Origin: JANOYC01 sp031428675
GTDB lineage: Bacteria; Actinomycetota; Actinomycetes; Actinomycetales; Microbacteriaceae
NCBI GenBank assembly: GCA_031428675.1
Contig: JANOYC010000040.1
Location: forward strand, 23,926-87,925
Direction of reading: 5' to 3'
DNA length: 64,000 nt
Below are positions 1-14,941 of the stretch, piece by piece. The notes under the pieces are model-generated. The model was not told the origin of the DNA. It saw nothing but the letters and a program-made list of their open reading frames with translations, and did not search any database. How positions within the stretch are numbered: the first letter of the stretch is position 1; each line of letters opens with the position of its first letter. The translations under genes were made by a program, and so were the position numbers.

Positions 1-1811
<1,811 letters not shown>

Positions 1812-1891
1812 GTGTCTCTTTCTTCCTAACCGTTGTTCGAGAAGTCCTGCTGTTCGACCAGCGTGCGGTCGGCAGCACGCGGCGTGCTGCG

Positions 1892-3529
1892 TTAGCGGCG
1901 TGCCTTGACGATCTTTTCCTGGTTGACGTCTTCGGCAGGAAGTTCTTGGAACCTCTCGCTGCCAACGGATGCCAGTGGCTTTCCTTCGCCGGTTTGGAAC
2001 TCGAGCTTGAAGGCGTCGACGCCAGCATCGAGAGCCGAGAGAGTGGCATCGTCGAGAACGTTAGTCGAACGCAGCGTCGACAGCACTTCGGTGTTGCGGC
2101 CGAGGTAATCGATCAGCTCGCGCTCGAAACGGAGCACGTCTTCGATGGCCACTTCATCCAATTTGCCATTGGTGCCCGCCCAAATCGAGACAACCTGCTC
2201 CTCGACCGGGTAAGGCGAATACTGAGGCTGGCGCAGAAGTTCGGTCAGACGCGCTCCGCGGGCGAGCTGGCGGCGGCTGGCCGCGTCCAGGTCGGAAGCG
2301 AACATCGCGAATGCTTCGAGCGAACGGTACTGAGCGAGCTCAAGCTTCAGCGTTCCGGAGACCTTCTTGATCGACTTGACCTGTGCGTCACCACCAACGC
2401 GCGACACCGAGATGCCAACGTCGACAGCGGGACGCTGGTTGGCGTTGAACAGATCGGACTGGAGGAAGATCTGACCGTCGGTGATCGAGATGACGTTTGT
2501 CGGGATGTAGGCCGAAACGTCGTTCGCTTTGGTCTCGATGATCGGGAGCCCGGTCATCGAACCGGCGCCCAACTCATCGGAGAGCTTCGCACAACGCTCG
2601 AGCAAGCGGGAGTGCAGGTAGAAAACGTCGCCAGGGTATGCCTCACGGCCCGGTGGGCGGCGAAGAAGCAAAGACACGGCGCGGTACGCCTCGGCCTGCT
2701 TGGAAAGGTCATCGAAGATGATCAGAACGTGCTTGCCGCCGTACATCCAGTGCTGGCCGATTGCCGAGCCAGTGTAGGGAGCGAGGTACTTGAAGCCAGC
2801 CGGGTCAGACGCGGGGCTTGCCACGATCGTGGTGTATTCCATCGCGCCGGCGTCTTCGAGCGCGCCCTTGACGGCCGCGATGGTCGAACCCTTCTGGCCG
2901 ATGGCGACGTAGATGCAGCGCACCTGCTTGCTGACATCACCGGATTCCCAGTTCGCCTTCTGGTTGATGATGGTGTCGATCGCGATGGCGGTCTTGCCGG
3001 TCTGGCGGTCGCCGATGATCAGCTGACGCTGCCCACGACCAACAGGAATCATCGCGTCAATGGCCTTGATACCGGTCTGCAGTGGCTCGTGCACGCTCTT
3101 GCGCTGCATCACGCCTGGTGCCTGAAGCTCGAGAGCACGACGACCCTCCGAAGCAATGGCCCCCAGGCCGTCGATCGGGGATCCCAGCGGGTCGACAACG
3201 CGACCGAGGTAAGCGTCGCCCACGGGAACGGAAAGCACTTCGCCCGTGCGGGTCACTTCCATTCCCGCAACGATGCCGGAGAATTCGCCGAGCACGACAA
3301 CACCGATCTGGCTCTCCTCGAGGTTCAAGGCGAGGCCCAGCGTTCCGTCGGCGAACTTGATGAGCTCGTTGGCCATGACGCCGGGGAGCCCCTCGACGTG
3401 CGCAATACCGTCACCGGCGTCAGAGACGACACCGACCTCGATCGTCGAGGCCTTGCCCGGCTCGTATGCCTTGACGAAGTCCTTCAGCGCGTTGCGGATC
3501 TCATCCGGGCTGATCGTGATGTCTGCCAT
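1892..3529 (-). CDS. atpA: F1Fo ATP synthase subunit alpha
   Basis: Non-catalytic nucleotide-binding subunit of the F1 head, 545 aa. Walker A GDRQTGKT is at residues 173-180, followed by the conserved arginine-bearing C-terminal domain. I placed the start at the ATG at 3529 ([11 protein letters not shown]), which gives the family's normal N-terminus. The open frame continues upstream to about 4105, but that part is antisense-like, arginine-rich and overlaps atpH, so it is not coding. A 35-base gap separates it from atpH. The protein ends in a short basic tail (KIVKARR). Confidence 0.97.
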   Translation of the reverse strand: MADITISPDEIRNALKDFVKAYEPGKASTIEVGVVSDAGDGIAHVEGLPGVMANELIKFADGTLGLALNLEESQIGVVVLGEFSGIVAGMEVTRTGEVLSVPVGDAYLGRVVDPLGSPIDGLGAIASEGRRALELQAPGVMQRKSVHEPLQTGIKAIDAMIPVGRGQRQLIIGDRQTGKTAIAIDTIINQKANWESGDVSKQVRCIYVAIGQKGSTIAAVKGALEDAGAMEYTTIVASPASDPAGFKYLAPYTGSAIGQHWMYGGKHVLIIFDDLSKQAEAYRAVSLLLRRPPGREAYPGDVFYLHSRLLERCAKLSDELGAGSMTGLPIIETKANDVSAYIPTNVISITDGQIFLQSDLFNANQRPAVDVGISVSRVGGDAQVKSIKKVSGTLKLELAQYRSLEAFAMFASDLDAASRRQLARGARLTELLRQPQYSPYPVEEQVVSIWAGTNGKLDEVAIEDVLRFERELIDYLGRNTEVLSTLRSTNVLDDATLSALDAGVDAFKLEFQTGEGKPLASVGSERFQELPAEDVNQEKIVKARR

Positions 3530-3564
3530 GTTGTTCCTTCTAACCTGTGTGCTTTTCGAGCGCG

Positions 3565-4353
3565 CTAGCCAGCGAGCTGAAGTCTGAGTTCGTTGAGTCG
3601 AGTTGCGATGCTGCCGTCGATGACGTCGTCGCCCACTTGCACGCGCACGCCGCCGATCACCGATGAATCGATGACTTCGTTGATGCGAAGCGACCGACCG
3701 TACGTTGCGGCAAGCCCCGCAGCGAGACGGTCGAGTTGTGCCTGTCCGAGCGGCGCAGCGCTCGTCACCGTTGCGATAGAGAAGCCGGCCTGATCGGCAA
3801 CGACGGTGGCCGCGAAGGACACCAACTCTCCAATGCGACGATCGCGGGGCGTCTGCACGAGGTGCTCGAGAATGGCGAGCGTCTGTCTGCTGACCTTTGA
3901 TCCGAGGAGGCGGCGCACGAGCGCTGCCTTCTGATCTGTTGCACCGAGCTTGCTGCCTACGGCGAGTTCCAGTTCGGCATCCGACGCGACCGCAGCGGCG
4001 AAGGCGAAAAGTTCGCTCTCGATGGGCACAGAACTGCCCGATGATGCCACGGCCCGGATGCCCACCTCTTCGACGCCCGCGATGAGATCGTCGGCACTCG
4101 ACCAACGCTCCCCCACGATCGAGGCGAGAATCGAGCGCACTGCGTCGCTCTGCGAGGCGAACACCCGCCCAATGATCTTCGCAGCCACCTCGGTTTCAGC
4201 GGAATCCAACAGAGCCGACGCCAACTGCGGCGAGCCGCTGATCACGCGCGCCACGGCGAGCAATTGCTCACCCGTCGCCAGCTCGGCTGAAGAGCCGTTG
4301 GCGGCCAGCGCCGCCTTCGACGCCGCAAGAGCCTGTCTCGTTGCTGAACCCAT
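3565..4353 (-). CDS. atpH: F1Fo ATP synthase subunit delta
   Basis: Peripheral stalk subunit linking F1 to subunit b, 262 aa. This is the longer form usual in actinobacteria compared with about 177 aa in E. coli. The C-terminal OSCP signature is visible as [20 protein letters not shown], close to the stop. The N-terminal half is alanine-rich and helical. ATG start at 4353; only 6 bases separate it from the stop of atpF, so the two are probably translationally coupled. Sequence is poorly conserved in this family, so the assignment rests on the C-terminal motif and operon position. Confidence 0.93.
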   Translation of the reverse strand: MGSATRQALAASKAALAANGSSAELATGEQLLAVARVISGSPQLASALLDSAETEVAAKIIGRVFASQSDAVRSILASIVGERWSSADDLIAGVEEVGIRAVASSGSSVPIESELFAFAAAVASDAELELAVGSKLGATDQKAALVRRLLGSKVSRQTLAILEHLVQTPRDRRIGELVSFAATVVADQAGFSIATVTSAAPLGQAQLDRLAAGLAATYGRSLRINEVIDSSVIGGVRVQVGDDVIDGSIATRLNELRLQLAG

Positions 4354-4359
4354 CCGGTG

Positions 4360-4905
4360 CTACTTCGCTTTCTGTACTTCGGAAGCTTCGAGGTCGGCAA
4401 GGAAGCGGTCGACAATCGCTGTCGCCTTCTTGTCGTCGCTGAGCGATTCCCCGATCACGCCCGACGCCAGATCGATGGCGAGCGTGCCGACCTCTGCGCG
4501 AAGTGAGGTGAGCGCGCTCTGGCGCTCTGCCTCGATCGTCGCCTGCGCGTTTGCCGTGATGCGGGCAGCCTCGACGGACGCCTGTTCCTTGAGCTCGTTG
4601 AGGATCTTGGTGCCGTCGAGTCGAGCCTGTTCACGGATGCGCGCAGCCTCCGTGCGCGCCTCCGCAAGCTGCGCCTTGTACTCCTCGAGCGCCTTGTCGG
4701 CTTCCGCCTGGGCGTTCTCGGCCTTCGTGATGCCGCCCTCGATGACCTCGGCGCGCGCGTCGAGCGTCTTCTGCACCGCAGGCAGGATCTTCTTCCAGAA
4801 GAAGAAGAGCAGCACGACGAAGACGACCGTCGCCCACAGGATGTCGGGGATCGCCGGAATCAGCGGATTTTCGCTCTCCGCGGCCCGTACCAGTGAGTGA
4901 ACCAT
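4360..4905 (-). CDS. atpF: F1Fo ATP synthase subunit b
   Basis: Peripheral stalk membrane anchor, 181 aa. One transmembrane helix near residues 22-44 (with WATVVFVVLLFFFWKKILP) is followed by a long Ala/Glu/Arg-rich coiled coil typical of b subunits (AQAEADKALEEYKAQLAEA). ATG start at 4905; 8 bases separate its start from the atpE stop. It dimerises through the coiled coil and binds delta. Normal length, no oddities. Confidence 0.95.
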   Translation of the reverse strand: MVHSLVRAAESENPLIPAIPDILWATVVFVVLLFFFWKKILPAVQKTLDARAEVIEGGITKAENAQAEADKALEEYKAQLAEARTEAARIREQARLDGTKILNELKEQASVEAARITANAQATIEAERQSALTSLRAEVGTLAIDLASGVIGESLSDDKKATAIVDRFLADLEASEVQKAK

Positions 4906-4913
4906 GGGGGTCC

Positions 4914-6037
<1,124 letters not shown>

Positions 6038-6131
6038 CGCTATCTCCAGAATCGGGGCGCACGTGGACGCGGCGATGGAAAGGGGGCGATCGCTTCACAC
6101 CCTACCAATGAATCGGTCGCCGAACGAATCG

Positions 6132-6584
6132 TCATCGGTCGTTCTCACCGAGGTGCGTTCGCCCGCTTGCCCGGTCGTCGACATACGGGATTCGGGCGCG
6201 CGAAACGACCAGCAAGTCGACCACCAAGCTCCCGATGACGCCCGCCACGATGCTCAGGAACAGCACCACGTTGTCGACCCACGACTGATCTTTCAGCAGG
6301 AACACGAACACCAGGAAGACCACGAACTTGAGCAGCCAGCCGCCGAGGACTATCCCGAAGAATGCCGGCGAGAACATGTCTGATTTGGTCGAGCGATTGG
6401 CCACGAGGATGCTCGCGGCGGTGATCCCCAAGAACAGGAAGGACATCGCCGTGCCCACGAGGGCACTGAGCAGCCCGTTCGTTCCGGCTACGAGGAAGCC
6501 GATGATCGACCCCACGAGGGCGATCGCTCCGGCGAGAATTCCACCGTAGATGAGCACGCGTTTCAAGACGTCCGTTGCGGTCAC
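6132..6584 (-). CDS. AtpI-like small membrane protein
   Basis: Membrane protein of 150 aa with about four hydrophobic helices, encoded directly upstream of atpB. This is the position of atpI in actinobacterial ATP synthase operons, where such proteins are thought to assist c-ring assembly or ion supply. Sequence similarity to classical AtpI is not obvious by eye, so I name it by position and topology only. GTG start at 6584; its GTGA overlaps the wecA stop, implying coupled translation. A 94-base gap separates it from atpB and could hold the main atp promoter, though I see no clear one. Confidence 0.7.
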   Translation of the reverse strand: MTATDVLKRVLIYGGILAGAIALVGSIIGFLVAGTNGLLSALVGTAMSFLFLGITAASILVANRSTKSDMFSPAFFGIVLGGWLLKFVVFLVFVFLLKDQSWVDNVVLFLSIVAGVIGSLVVDLLVVSRARIPYVDDRASGRTHLGENDR

Positions 6585-7843
6585 GAGGCAGCACCTTTCG
6601 AAGTGTCAATGGTTCCCGTCGCGAGGCTGCCCACATCGATCGATCCTTGGGAAGCGGCATCCAGCGGGTCATGGATTGCGAACTCGGGGTGCTCGACGTT
6701 GTCGTGCGCGCTCGAACGCTGTGCTGCCCGTTCGGCCCGTTTGCGTCGACTGAGCGGTGCAAGCGTGAGGGCAGCGCACGCGACGAGCCCGATGACAATT
6801 CCTGTTGTCGCCCAATACCAGGGCACGAACATGAACGCCAGACAGCCGACCGCGATCACCGAGGTCCACGCGTAGAAGATCAACACGGCGTGAAAGTGCG
6901 AATGCCCCATGTCAAGAAGCCGATGGTGCAAGTGTTTGCGATCGGCGCTGAATGGCGATTTTCCGGCGCGAAGTCGACGGAACACCGCCAGGCTGAAATC
7001 AAGTAGCGGCACGATGAGCACGGCGAATGGCAACAGGATCGGGATGAACGCCGGCAGCAAGAGGGATCGGCCGTTGGTCTGGAAGAACAGCGGGTCGATC
7101 GAGCCGGTCACGGCTACTGCCGACGTAGCCATCAGCAGACCGACGAGCATGGAGCCCGCGTCGCCCATGAAGAGCTTCGCCGGATGCCAGTTGAGCGGCA
7201 GGAAGCCAAGGCAGATGCCGATCAGAATCGCGGTGATGAGCGATGCGAGGTTGTAGTAGTCGGTCTGCGCCGCGGGGCCGATGGCGAGCAGATAGGTATA
7301 CAGGAAGAACACGCCGTTGGCGATGATGGCGACTCCGGCGACGAGTCCGTCGAGTCCGTCGATGAAGTTGATGGCATTCATCACAAGAACGATGGCCAGC
7401 ACCGTGATGACCAGCGACGTGTAGGGCGACACGATCGTGACTCCCCCGATGGGCAACTGCAGTATCTGCGCGCCTTGCCACGCTACGAGGCCTGCGGCGA
7501 GAACTTGCCCAGCGAGCTTCGTGAGCCAGTCGAGATCCCAGATGTCGTCGGCCACGCCGATGAGCACGATGATGAGCGCCGCGCCGAGAATCGCGAGGAT
7601 CTTTTCGGGTTCGGTGAATACGAGCGAGAGGTTCGGCAGGAACGACGCGAGGCCGAACGCCACGAGCATCCCGATGAACATCGCGATGCCGCCGAGACGC
7701 GGGGTCGGCCGAGTGTGCACATCACGCGCACGAATCTGGGGATAGAGCCGATATCGGATACTGAGCTTCCAGATCACGATGGCAAGCAACCAGGTGACGA
7801 TCGCCGCAACCGACGTGATGAGAACGTAGAAGACTATTCGCAC
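6581..7843 (-). CDS. Undecaprenyl-phosphate sugar-1-phosphate transferase (WecA/TagO/MraY-like)
   Basis: Polytopic membrane enzyme of 420 aa that transfers a sugar-1-phosphate (usually GlcNAc-1-P) from a UDP-sugar to a polyprenyl phosphate, the first step of cell-wall glycopolymer synthesis. Diagnostic motifs appear in order: VADDIWDLDWLTK (metal-binding Asp pair), NAINFIDGLDGLVAG, LGFLPLNWHPAKLFMGDAGS and KHLHHRLLDMGHS. About 11 transmembrane helices precede a hydrophilic C-terminal tail of roughly 50 residues, which is longer than in the core enzyme. GTG start at 7843 lies inside the end of tsaC (10-base overlap). The WecA type is favoured over MraY by the HLHHRL motif and gene context. Confidence 0.88.
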   Translation of the reverse strand: MRIVFYVLITSVAAIVTWLLAIVIWKLSIRYRLYPQIRARDVHTRPTPRLGGIAMFIGMLVAFGLASFLPNLSLVFTEPEKILAILGAALIIVLIGVADDIWDLDWLTKLAGQVLAAGLVAWQGAQILQLPIGGVTIVSPYTSLVITVLAIVLVMNAINFIDGLDGLVAGVAIIANGVFFLYTYLLAIGPAAQTDYYNLASLITAILIGICLGFLPLNWHPAKLFMGDAGSMLVGLLMATSAVAVTGSIDPLFFQTNGRSLLLPAFIPILLPFAVLIVPLLDFSLAVFRRLRAGKSPFSADRKHLHHRLLDMGHSHFHAVLIFYAWTSVIAVGCLAFMFVPWYWATTGIVIGLVACAALTLAPLSRRKRAERAAQRSSAHDNVEHPEFAIHDPLDAASQGSIDVGSLATGTIDTSKGAAS

Positions 7844-8514
7844 GAGTCGGCTCCGACCACATCGCGAATGGCCTCAAGCGAGATCACGCCGTGACGACGA
7901 ATCCGTAGGATCCCGTCTCCGTCGACGAGCGCTGTGGCATCCACGATTGTCGACCCGGCCGCGCGGAGATCGCTCGCGTATTCGCGCCCCGCCTCGCCAT
8001 CGTCGAGGTAGATGTCGACGCTTGTGCCGAGGGCGGATTGCGCCTCGCCCGCGGTCACAGCGGGCGGCTGACCGCTGAGATTCGCGCTGGACACGGCGAG
8101 TGGTCCGGTCTCGGAGAGGAGTTCCAAAGCCACCTTATTGGCGGGCATGCGCAGAGCCACGGTTCCGTGCGTGTCACCCAAATCCCACGCGAGCGACGTC
8201 GCAGCCGGCAGGATGATGGTGAGACCTCCCGGCCAGAACGCGGCGACAAGATCGCGAACCTTGTCGGGAACCGATTCGGCAAGAGCGTCTAGCGTCGGAA
8301 TTCCGGGCACGAGCACGGGCGGCGGTGAGCTGCGACCTCGGCCTTTCGCATCGAGAAGCCGCTGCACCGCTTCGGGTTGGAACGCGTCGGCCGCGACTCC
8401 GTACAGGGTGTCGGTCGGGATCACCACGAGGGCGCCGCGCCCGATGGCCGCTCTCGCCAGGCGCATTCCGGTGAGCAGTTCGGACGGTACCGAACAGTCG
8501 TAAAGGGATGCCAT
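7834..8514 (-). CDS. tsaC: L-threonylcarbamoyladenylate synthase (TsaC/Sua5/YrdC)
   Basis: Makes threonylcarbamoyl-AMP from threonine, bicarbonate and ATP, for the t6A37 modification of ANN-decoding tRNAs. The YrdC fold signature is clear: ALVVIPTDTLYGVAADAF near the N-terminus, then FWPGGLTIILPA, the GTVALRMP strand and GPLAVSSANLSGQP. I chose the ATG at 8514 (MASLYDCSVPSE), giving 226 aa. The frame extends further up, but that part lies between the genes and is not family-like. Its place after prmC and before wecA is the usual actinobacterial order. Threonine, its substrate, is made by thrB and thrC in the same block. Confidence 0.93.
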   Translation of the reverse strand: MASLYDCSVPSELLTGMRLARAAIGRGALVVIPTDTLYGVAADAFQPEAVQRLLDAKGRGRSSPPPVLVPGIPTLDALAESVPDKVRDLVAAFWPGGLTIILPAATSLAWDLGDTHGTVALRMPANKVALELLSETGPLAVSSANLSGQPPAVTAGEAQSALGTSVDIYLDDGEAGREYASDLRAAGSTIVDATALVDGDGILRIRRHGVISLEAIRDVVGADSCE

Positions 8515-8593
8515 GTCTCGTTCATGATAGCCCGGCAGGCTGCCCACGCCGTGGACCGACGTGATCATTGTGCAGCCGCTCGGGCGAGCTGTT

Positions 8594-9457
8594 TCAGCGA
8601 ATAGCGGTCGTCGCCCGATCGCGGCCACTGAGGTCGCGGTGCGAGCCCACCGCGTGCCAGCCGTCGGCACGAAGGAACTCGGAAATCGAGGGTGCTTGTT
8701 CGTCGCCGTGCTCGATCACGAGATTGCCACCGGGTCGAAGCAGGCGCTTCGCCGTCGCAGACACCTGACGCACGACGTCGAGTCCGTCCTCACCGCCGTA
8801 CAACGCGTGAGCGGGGTCGAACAGCCGCACCTCCGGGTCGCGCGGGATGGCACCGGTGGGGATGTACGGCGGGTTTGAGATGACCAGATCGACCGTGCCG
8901 TCACGGTGCGGCAGCGCGTTCGCCAGGTCGACGAACTGGAGTTCGAGGTTATCGAGCGCAGCCGTTCGAACGTTGCTCTTGGCCCAGATGAACGCCGCTG
9001 GAGAGTTCTCCACCGCGACCACCCGCGCGTGCGGAACTTCGCTCGCAAGGGCGATCGCGATCGCGCCACTGCCGGCGCCGAGGTCGACAGCGAGTGGGCT
9101 GCCGTTCGCATTCGCGCGCAGGAAGTCAATGGCGATCTGCGCGACCTGCTCGGTTTCCGGACGCGGAACGAATACGCCGGGGCCGACGGCGAGTTCGAGC
9201 GAGCGGAAGGGAGCGATCCCGGTGATGTGCTGGAGCGGCTCACGCGTAGCGCGACGCTCGACCGCCGCAGTCACGGCAAGCACATCGTCGCTGTCGATCT
9301 GTGTTCCGGTGACCATTTTCACGTGAACTTCGCCACGGCTGAGGCGAAGCACGTGCGCGATAAGCAGTTCGGCATCGACTATCGGCGTGGGCACGCCGAC
9401 GGACGCGAGCCGCGCAATCGCCTGCTCGCGTAGCTCGGCTACGGTCGCGGAATTCAG
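8594..9457 (-). CDS. prmC: Peptide chain release factor N5-glutamine methyltransferase, probable CTG start
   Basis: SAM-dependent methyltransferase that methylates the glutamine of the GGQ motif in release factors; its substrate gene prfA is immediately upstream. The catalytic NPPY is present in [11 protein letters not shown], and the SAM-binding glycine loop is [14 protein letters not shown]. The first GTG (9394) would begin at [10 protein letters not shown] and cut off the conserved N-terminal helix. The frame reads through a family-like [14 protein letters not shown] upstream and contains no ATG, GTG or TTG, so I infer a CTG at 9457. That CTG overlaps the prfA stop and gives 287 aa, the normal family length. 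GGAG lies about 10 bases before it. Confidence 0.88.
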   Translation of the reverse strand: MNSATVAELREQAIARLASVGVPTPIVDAELLIAHVLRLSRGEVHVKMVTGTQIDSDDVLAVTAAVERRATREPLQHITGIAPFRSLELAVGPGVFVPRPETEQVAQIAIDFLRANANGSPLAVDLGAGSGAIAIALASEVPHARVVAVENSPAAFIWAKSNVRTAALDNLELQFVDLANALPHRDGTVDLVISNPPYIPTGAIPRDPEVRLFDPAHALYGGEDGLDVVRQVSATAKRLLRPGGNLVIEHGDEQAPSISEFLRADGWHAVGSHRDLSGRDRATTAIR

Positions 9458-10535
9458 GCTTCGTCGTCTCCGATGGCGGCGAGTCGCGCTTCCTCGTCGG
9501 CCTGAATACAGGATTCGATCACGGGCTCGAGCGCACCGTTCATCACGACATCGAGGTTGTAAGCCTTGTAGCCGGTGCGGTGGTCTGCGATGCGGTTCTC
9601 GGGAAAGTTGTACGTGCGGATGCGCTCTGACCGGTCCATCGTGCGAATCTGACTCTTGCGCACCTCAGAGGCCGCGGCATCGATCTCCTCCTGCTGGCGC
9701 GCGAGCACCCGAGCGCGCAGCACGCGCATACCCGCCTCGCGGTTCTGCAGTTGGCTCTTCTCGTTCTGCATCGCAACGACGATGCCCGTCGGAAGGTGGG
9801 TGATGCGCACTGCGGAGTCGGTCGTGTTGACCGACTGTCCGCCGGGGCCGCTCGAGCGGTAGACGTCGATTTTCAGGTCATTGGGACTGATCTCGACTTC
9901 TTCGGGCTCGTCAACCTCGGGGAATACGAGCACTCCAGCCGCTGAGGTGTGGATGCGGCCCTGTGATTCGGTCGCGGGCACGCGTTGCACTCGGTGCACG
10001 CCGCCCTCGTACTTCAAGTGCGCCCAGACGCCTTGTGCCGGGTCGGTTGACGATCCCTTGATGGCGAGTTGGACATCCTTGATGCCCCCGAGGTCACTAG
10101 ACGTCTGCTCGATGATTTCGGTCTTCCAACCCTTGGACTCGGCATAGTGCGCGTACATCCGCAGCAGATCTCCGGCGAAGAGCGCCGACTCCGCGCCGCC
10201 CTCCCCCATCTTGATCTCCATGATCACGTCGCGACCGTCATTGGGGTCGCGGGGGATCAACAAGCGTCGGAGTGTCTCGGCCGAGGCGAGCAGGTGCTCT
10301 TCGAGCGCCGGAATCTCCTCGGCAAAGGCTTCGTCCTCTGTTGCGAGTTCGCGGGCCGCGGCCAGATCTTCGTCGACGCTCTTCCAATCGTGGAACGCCG
10401 CGACGATTCTGCTGAGTTCCGCATACCGGCGGTTGACCTTTTTGCTACGCGCGGGATTCGCGTGCAGCTCGGGGTCGGCGAGCTGGTTCTGCAGATCCTC
10501 GTGCTCAACGATCAGCGACTGCACCGACTCGAACA

Positions 10536-10536
<1 letters not shown>
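9454..10536 (-). CDS. prfA: Peptide chain release factor 1
   Basis: Class I release factor reading UAA and UAG, 360 aa. The GGQ tripeptide is at residues 232-234 in [11 protein letters not shown], and the RF1-specific PxT anticodon element appears as PAT ([14 protein letters not shown], about 187-189). This separates it from RF2, which has SPF. N-terminal helical domain about 1-100. The ATG start at 10536 shares one base with the rho stop (TGATG), so translation is probably coupled. In many actinobacteria rpmE lies between rho and prfA; it is absent here. Confidence 0.97.
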
Positions 10537-12683
<2,147 letters not shown>

Positions 12684-12874
12684 TGGGTTGGATTCCTTTT
12701 CTCCCCGGACAATGAAAATGCCGGGGCAGCAAATCGCTCGTTCGGCGATCTGCGCGAGGCCGTGTCAGATGGACACAGAGGTCGCACAGACCGCGAGGGT
12801 GAGCGTCTGCTTGTGAGATTGCACCACCGCGGCTCCGCCAACTTCCCTGGTAGGGAATGTGCTGGTTCGTGGAA

Positions 12875-12889
12875 TTCGGCAACGCCGAA
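12875..12889. terminator. Small hairpin between thrB and rho
   Basis: ttcggc-aac-gccgaa forms a 6-bp stem with a 3-base loop 17 bases past the thrB stop. It is followed by ccccgtttt on the plus strand, but there is no T-run on the minus strand that thrB uses. It may end the hom-thrC-thrB transcript weakly, or the block may read through into rho. The remaining 222-base gap (12684-12905) would carry the rho leader and promoter; I cannot point to a convincing one. Confidence 0.3.
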
Positions 12890-12905
12890 CCCCGTTTTCC
12901 TTGGG

Positions 12906-13868
12906 CTAGGCCAAGGATTCCACCGGGTGCGGACTCACTGTAGCACCTTTGAAGTCCACTGCCAGCATGAGCGATTGCCAGGGTGTCGACGAATGCTCGT
13001 CGACCAGTCCTGCTGCGAGCTGCCGCTGGGACGGGTCGCTGCAGAGCACAAGGAGCGACGGTCCTGCCCCCGAAACGACGGCCGCGAGTCCGTTCTGACG
13101 CAATACTTGGATGAGCTGGTCGGTCTCAGGCATCGCGCTCGCGCGATAGCTCTGGTGCAGTTTGTCTTCCGTTGCCGCCAAGAGCAATTCCGGACTCTGG
13201 ATGAGCGCGGCGATCAACAATGCCGAGCGAGAAACGTTGAAGATGGCGTCTTCGTGAGGCACCGACTCGGGCTGCAGACTCCGAGCCAACGCCGTCGACA
13301 TGGTGGTCTCCGGAACGCACACGACCGGAGAGACCCCGCGGTGCACAATGAGTTTCTTGTGCTGCGGGCCTTCGGGCGTCATCCACGCGATGGTCAGACC
13401 GCCGAACAAAGCCGGGGCCACGTTGTCGGGGTGTCCTTCCATAGCGGTAGCCAGACCAAGTAGCGCGTGCGCGTCGATCTCGACAATCCCCTCGAGAAGA
13501 CCCTTGGCGGCCATGATGCCCGACACGATGGCCGCGCCGGAAGACCCGAGCCCCCGACCGTGCGGGATCGAATTTCGGGCTACAAGGTCGAGCGGCGGCA
13601 GCGTGAAGCCGTAGGAAGCGAAGGTGAAAGCGATGGCGGTCACGACAAGATTGCTCTCGTCTGTCGGCACTTCACCGGCACCCACGCCGACGACCTCGAC
13701 GCGCACGCCCGGCTCTTCGCGAACGGTCACTTCGAGTTCGTCATAGAGAGCAAGTGCGAGACCCAGGGTGTCGAACCCCGGGCCGAGGTTCGCGGTCGTC
13801 GCAGGAACCTTGACAAGCACACACGTGCCGACCGGGACCCCGGCCGCCGTCGCGCTGGCCTCGGTCAT
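12906..13868 (-). CDS. thrB: Homoserine kinase
   Basis: GHMP-family kinase phosphorylating homoserine with ATP, the penultimate step to threonine; 320 aa. The ATP-binding motif [11 protein letters not shown] lies near residues 97-107 (preceded by NSIPH), and a C-terminal glycine-rich [11 protein letters not shown] is typical of the family. ATG start at 13868, overlapping the thrC stop by 4 bases (ATGA). Last gene of the hom-thrC-thrB set. Confidence 0.96.
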   Translation of the reverse strand: MTEASATAAGVPVGTCVLVKVPATTANLGPGFDTLGLALALYDELEVTVREEPGVRVEVVGVGAGEVPTDESNLVVTAIAFTFASYGFTLPPLDLVARNSIPHGRGLGSSGAAIVSGIMAAKGLLEGIVEIDAHALLGLATAMEGHPDNVAPALFGGLTIAWMTPEGPQHKKLIVHRGVSPVVCVPETTMSTALARSLQPESVPHEDAIFNVSRSALLIAALIQSPELLLAATEDKLHQSYRASAMPETDQLIQVLRQNGLAAVVSGAGPSLLVLCSDPSQRQLAAGLVDEHSSTPWQSLMLAVDFKGATVSPHPVESLA

Positions 13869-14941
13869 GACTTGCCGAGGCCGAGCACCCCGGCGACCTC
13901 ATCGACGTCGACGGGCACTACGGTGGGCGTGATGTCGCCGCCTTCGGCGTTGCGCAGCGCCCACTGTGGGTCTTTCAGGCCATGGCCGGTGACCGTGAGC
14001 ACGACCGTCGCGCCGCGCGGGATGACGCCCGCTTCGCTGCGCTCGAGGAGCCCCGCCACACTGATCGCCGAGGCCGGCTCTACGAAGATGCCGACCTCGG
14101 CCGAGAGGATGCGGTGGGCTTCCAGAATGTGCTCGTCGCTGATCGCGCCGAAATAACCGTCGCTCGTCTCGCGCGCGGCGAGGGCGAGCTCCCACGAAGC
14201 GGGGTTGCCGATCCGGATGGCGCTGGCGATGGTATCGGGGTGCTTCACGACGTGACCGAGCACGATCGGCGCGCTGCCGGCGGCCTGGAATCCGAACATC
14301 CGGGGCAGCTTGGTCGACTCGCCGCGAGCGAGCTCTTCGCTGTAGCCGCGGAAGTAGGCGGTGTAGTTTCCCGCGTTGCCGACGGGGACGATGTGAAAAT
14401 CGGGCGCATCTCGGAGCACTTCGACGACCTCGAACGCTGCCGTCTTCTGACCCTCGATGCGATCGGGGTTGACCGAGTTCACGAGGTGCACCGGATAATT
14501 GGCGGCGAGTTCGCGCGCAATGTCGAGACAATCGTCGAAGTTGCCCTGCACTTGGAGCAATTCGGCGTTGTGCGCAATCGCTTGGCTGAGCTTGCCCATC
14601 GCAATCTTGCCTTCCGGCACGAGAACGGCAGCCGTGATGCCGGCGTGCGTTGCGTAGGCGGCGGCACTGGCCGAGGTGTTGCCTGTCGAGGCGCAGATCA
14701 CGGCCTTGGCGCCGTGCTCCACGGCCTTGGAGATGGCCATCGTCATCCCGCGATCTTTGAAGGAGCCCGTCGGATTCATGCCCTCGAACTTGACGTAGAC
14801 GTCGGCGCCGGTGCGCTCGGACAGTGCACGCGCGGGAATGAGCGGCGTGCCGCCCTCCCCCAGCGTGACGATGGGAGTTGCCTCGGAAATATCGAGACGA
14901 TCGGCATACTCACGGAGAACTCCCCGCCACTGGTTGGCCAT
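13865..14941 (-). CDS. thrC: Threonine synthase
   Basis: PLP-dependent conversion of O-phosphohomoserine to threonine, 358 aa, the shorter form common in actinobacteria. The PLP lysine is K62 in [11 protein letters not shown], and the phosphate-binding loop is [13 protein letters not shown] start at 14941 overlaps the hom stop by one base (TAATG). It sits between hom and thrB, forming the complete homoserine-to-threonine route. Confidence 0.97.
   Translation of the reverse strand: MANQWRGVLREYADRLDISEATPIVTLGEGGTPLIPARALSERTGADVYVKFEGMNPTGSFKDRGMTMAISKAVEHGAKAVICASTGNTSASAAAYATHAGITAAVLVPEGKIAMGKLSQAIAHNAELLQVQGNFDDCLDIARELAANYPVHLVNSVNPDRIEGQKTAAFEVVEVLRDAPDFHIVPVGNAGNYTAYFRGYSEELARGESTKLPRMFGFQAAGSAPIVLGHVVKHPDTIASAIRIGNPASWELALAARETSDGYFGAISDEHILEAHRILSAEVGIFVEPASAISVAGLLERSEAGVIPRGATVVLTVTGHGLKDPQWALRNAEGGDITPTVVPVDVDEVAGVLGLGKS

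Noticed and set aside
3530..4105. N-terminal extension of atpA by about 190 codons
   Set aside because: Overlaps atpH on the same strand in another frame and is Arg/Cys-rich; the family start is the ATG at 3529.
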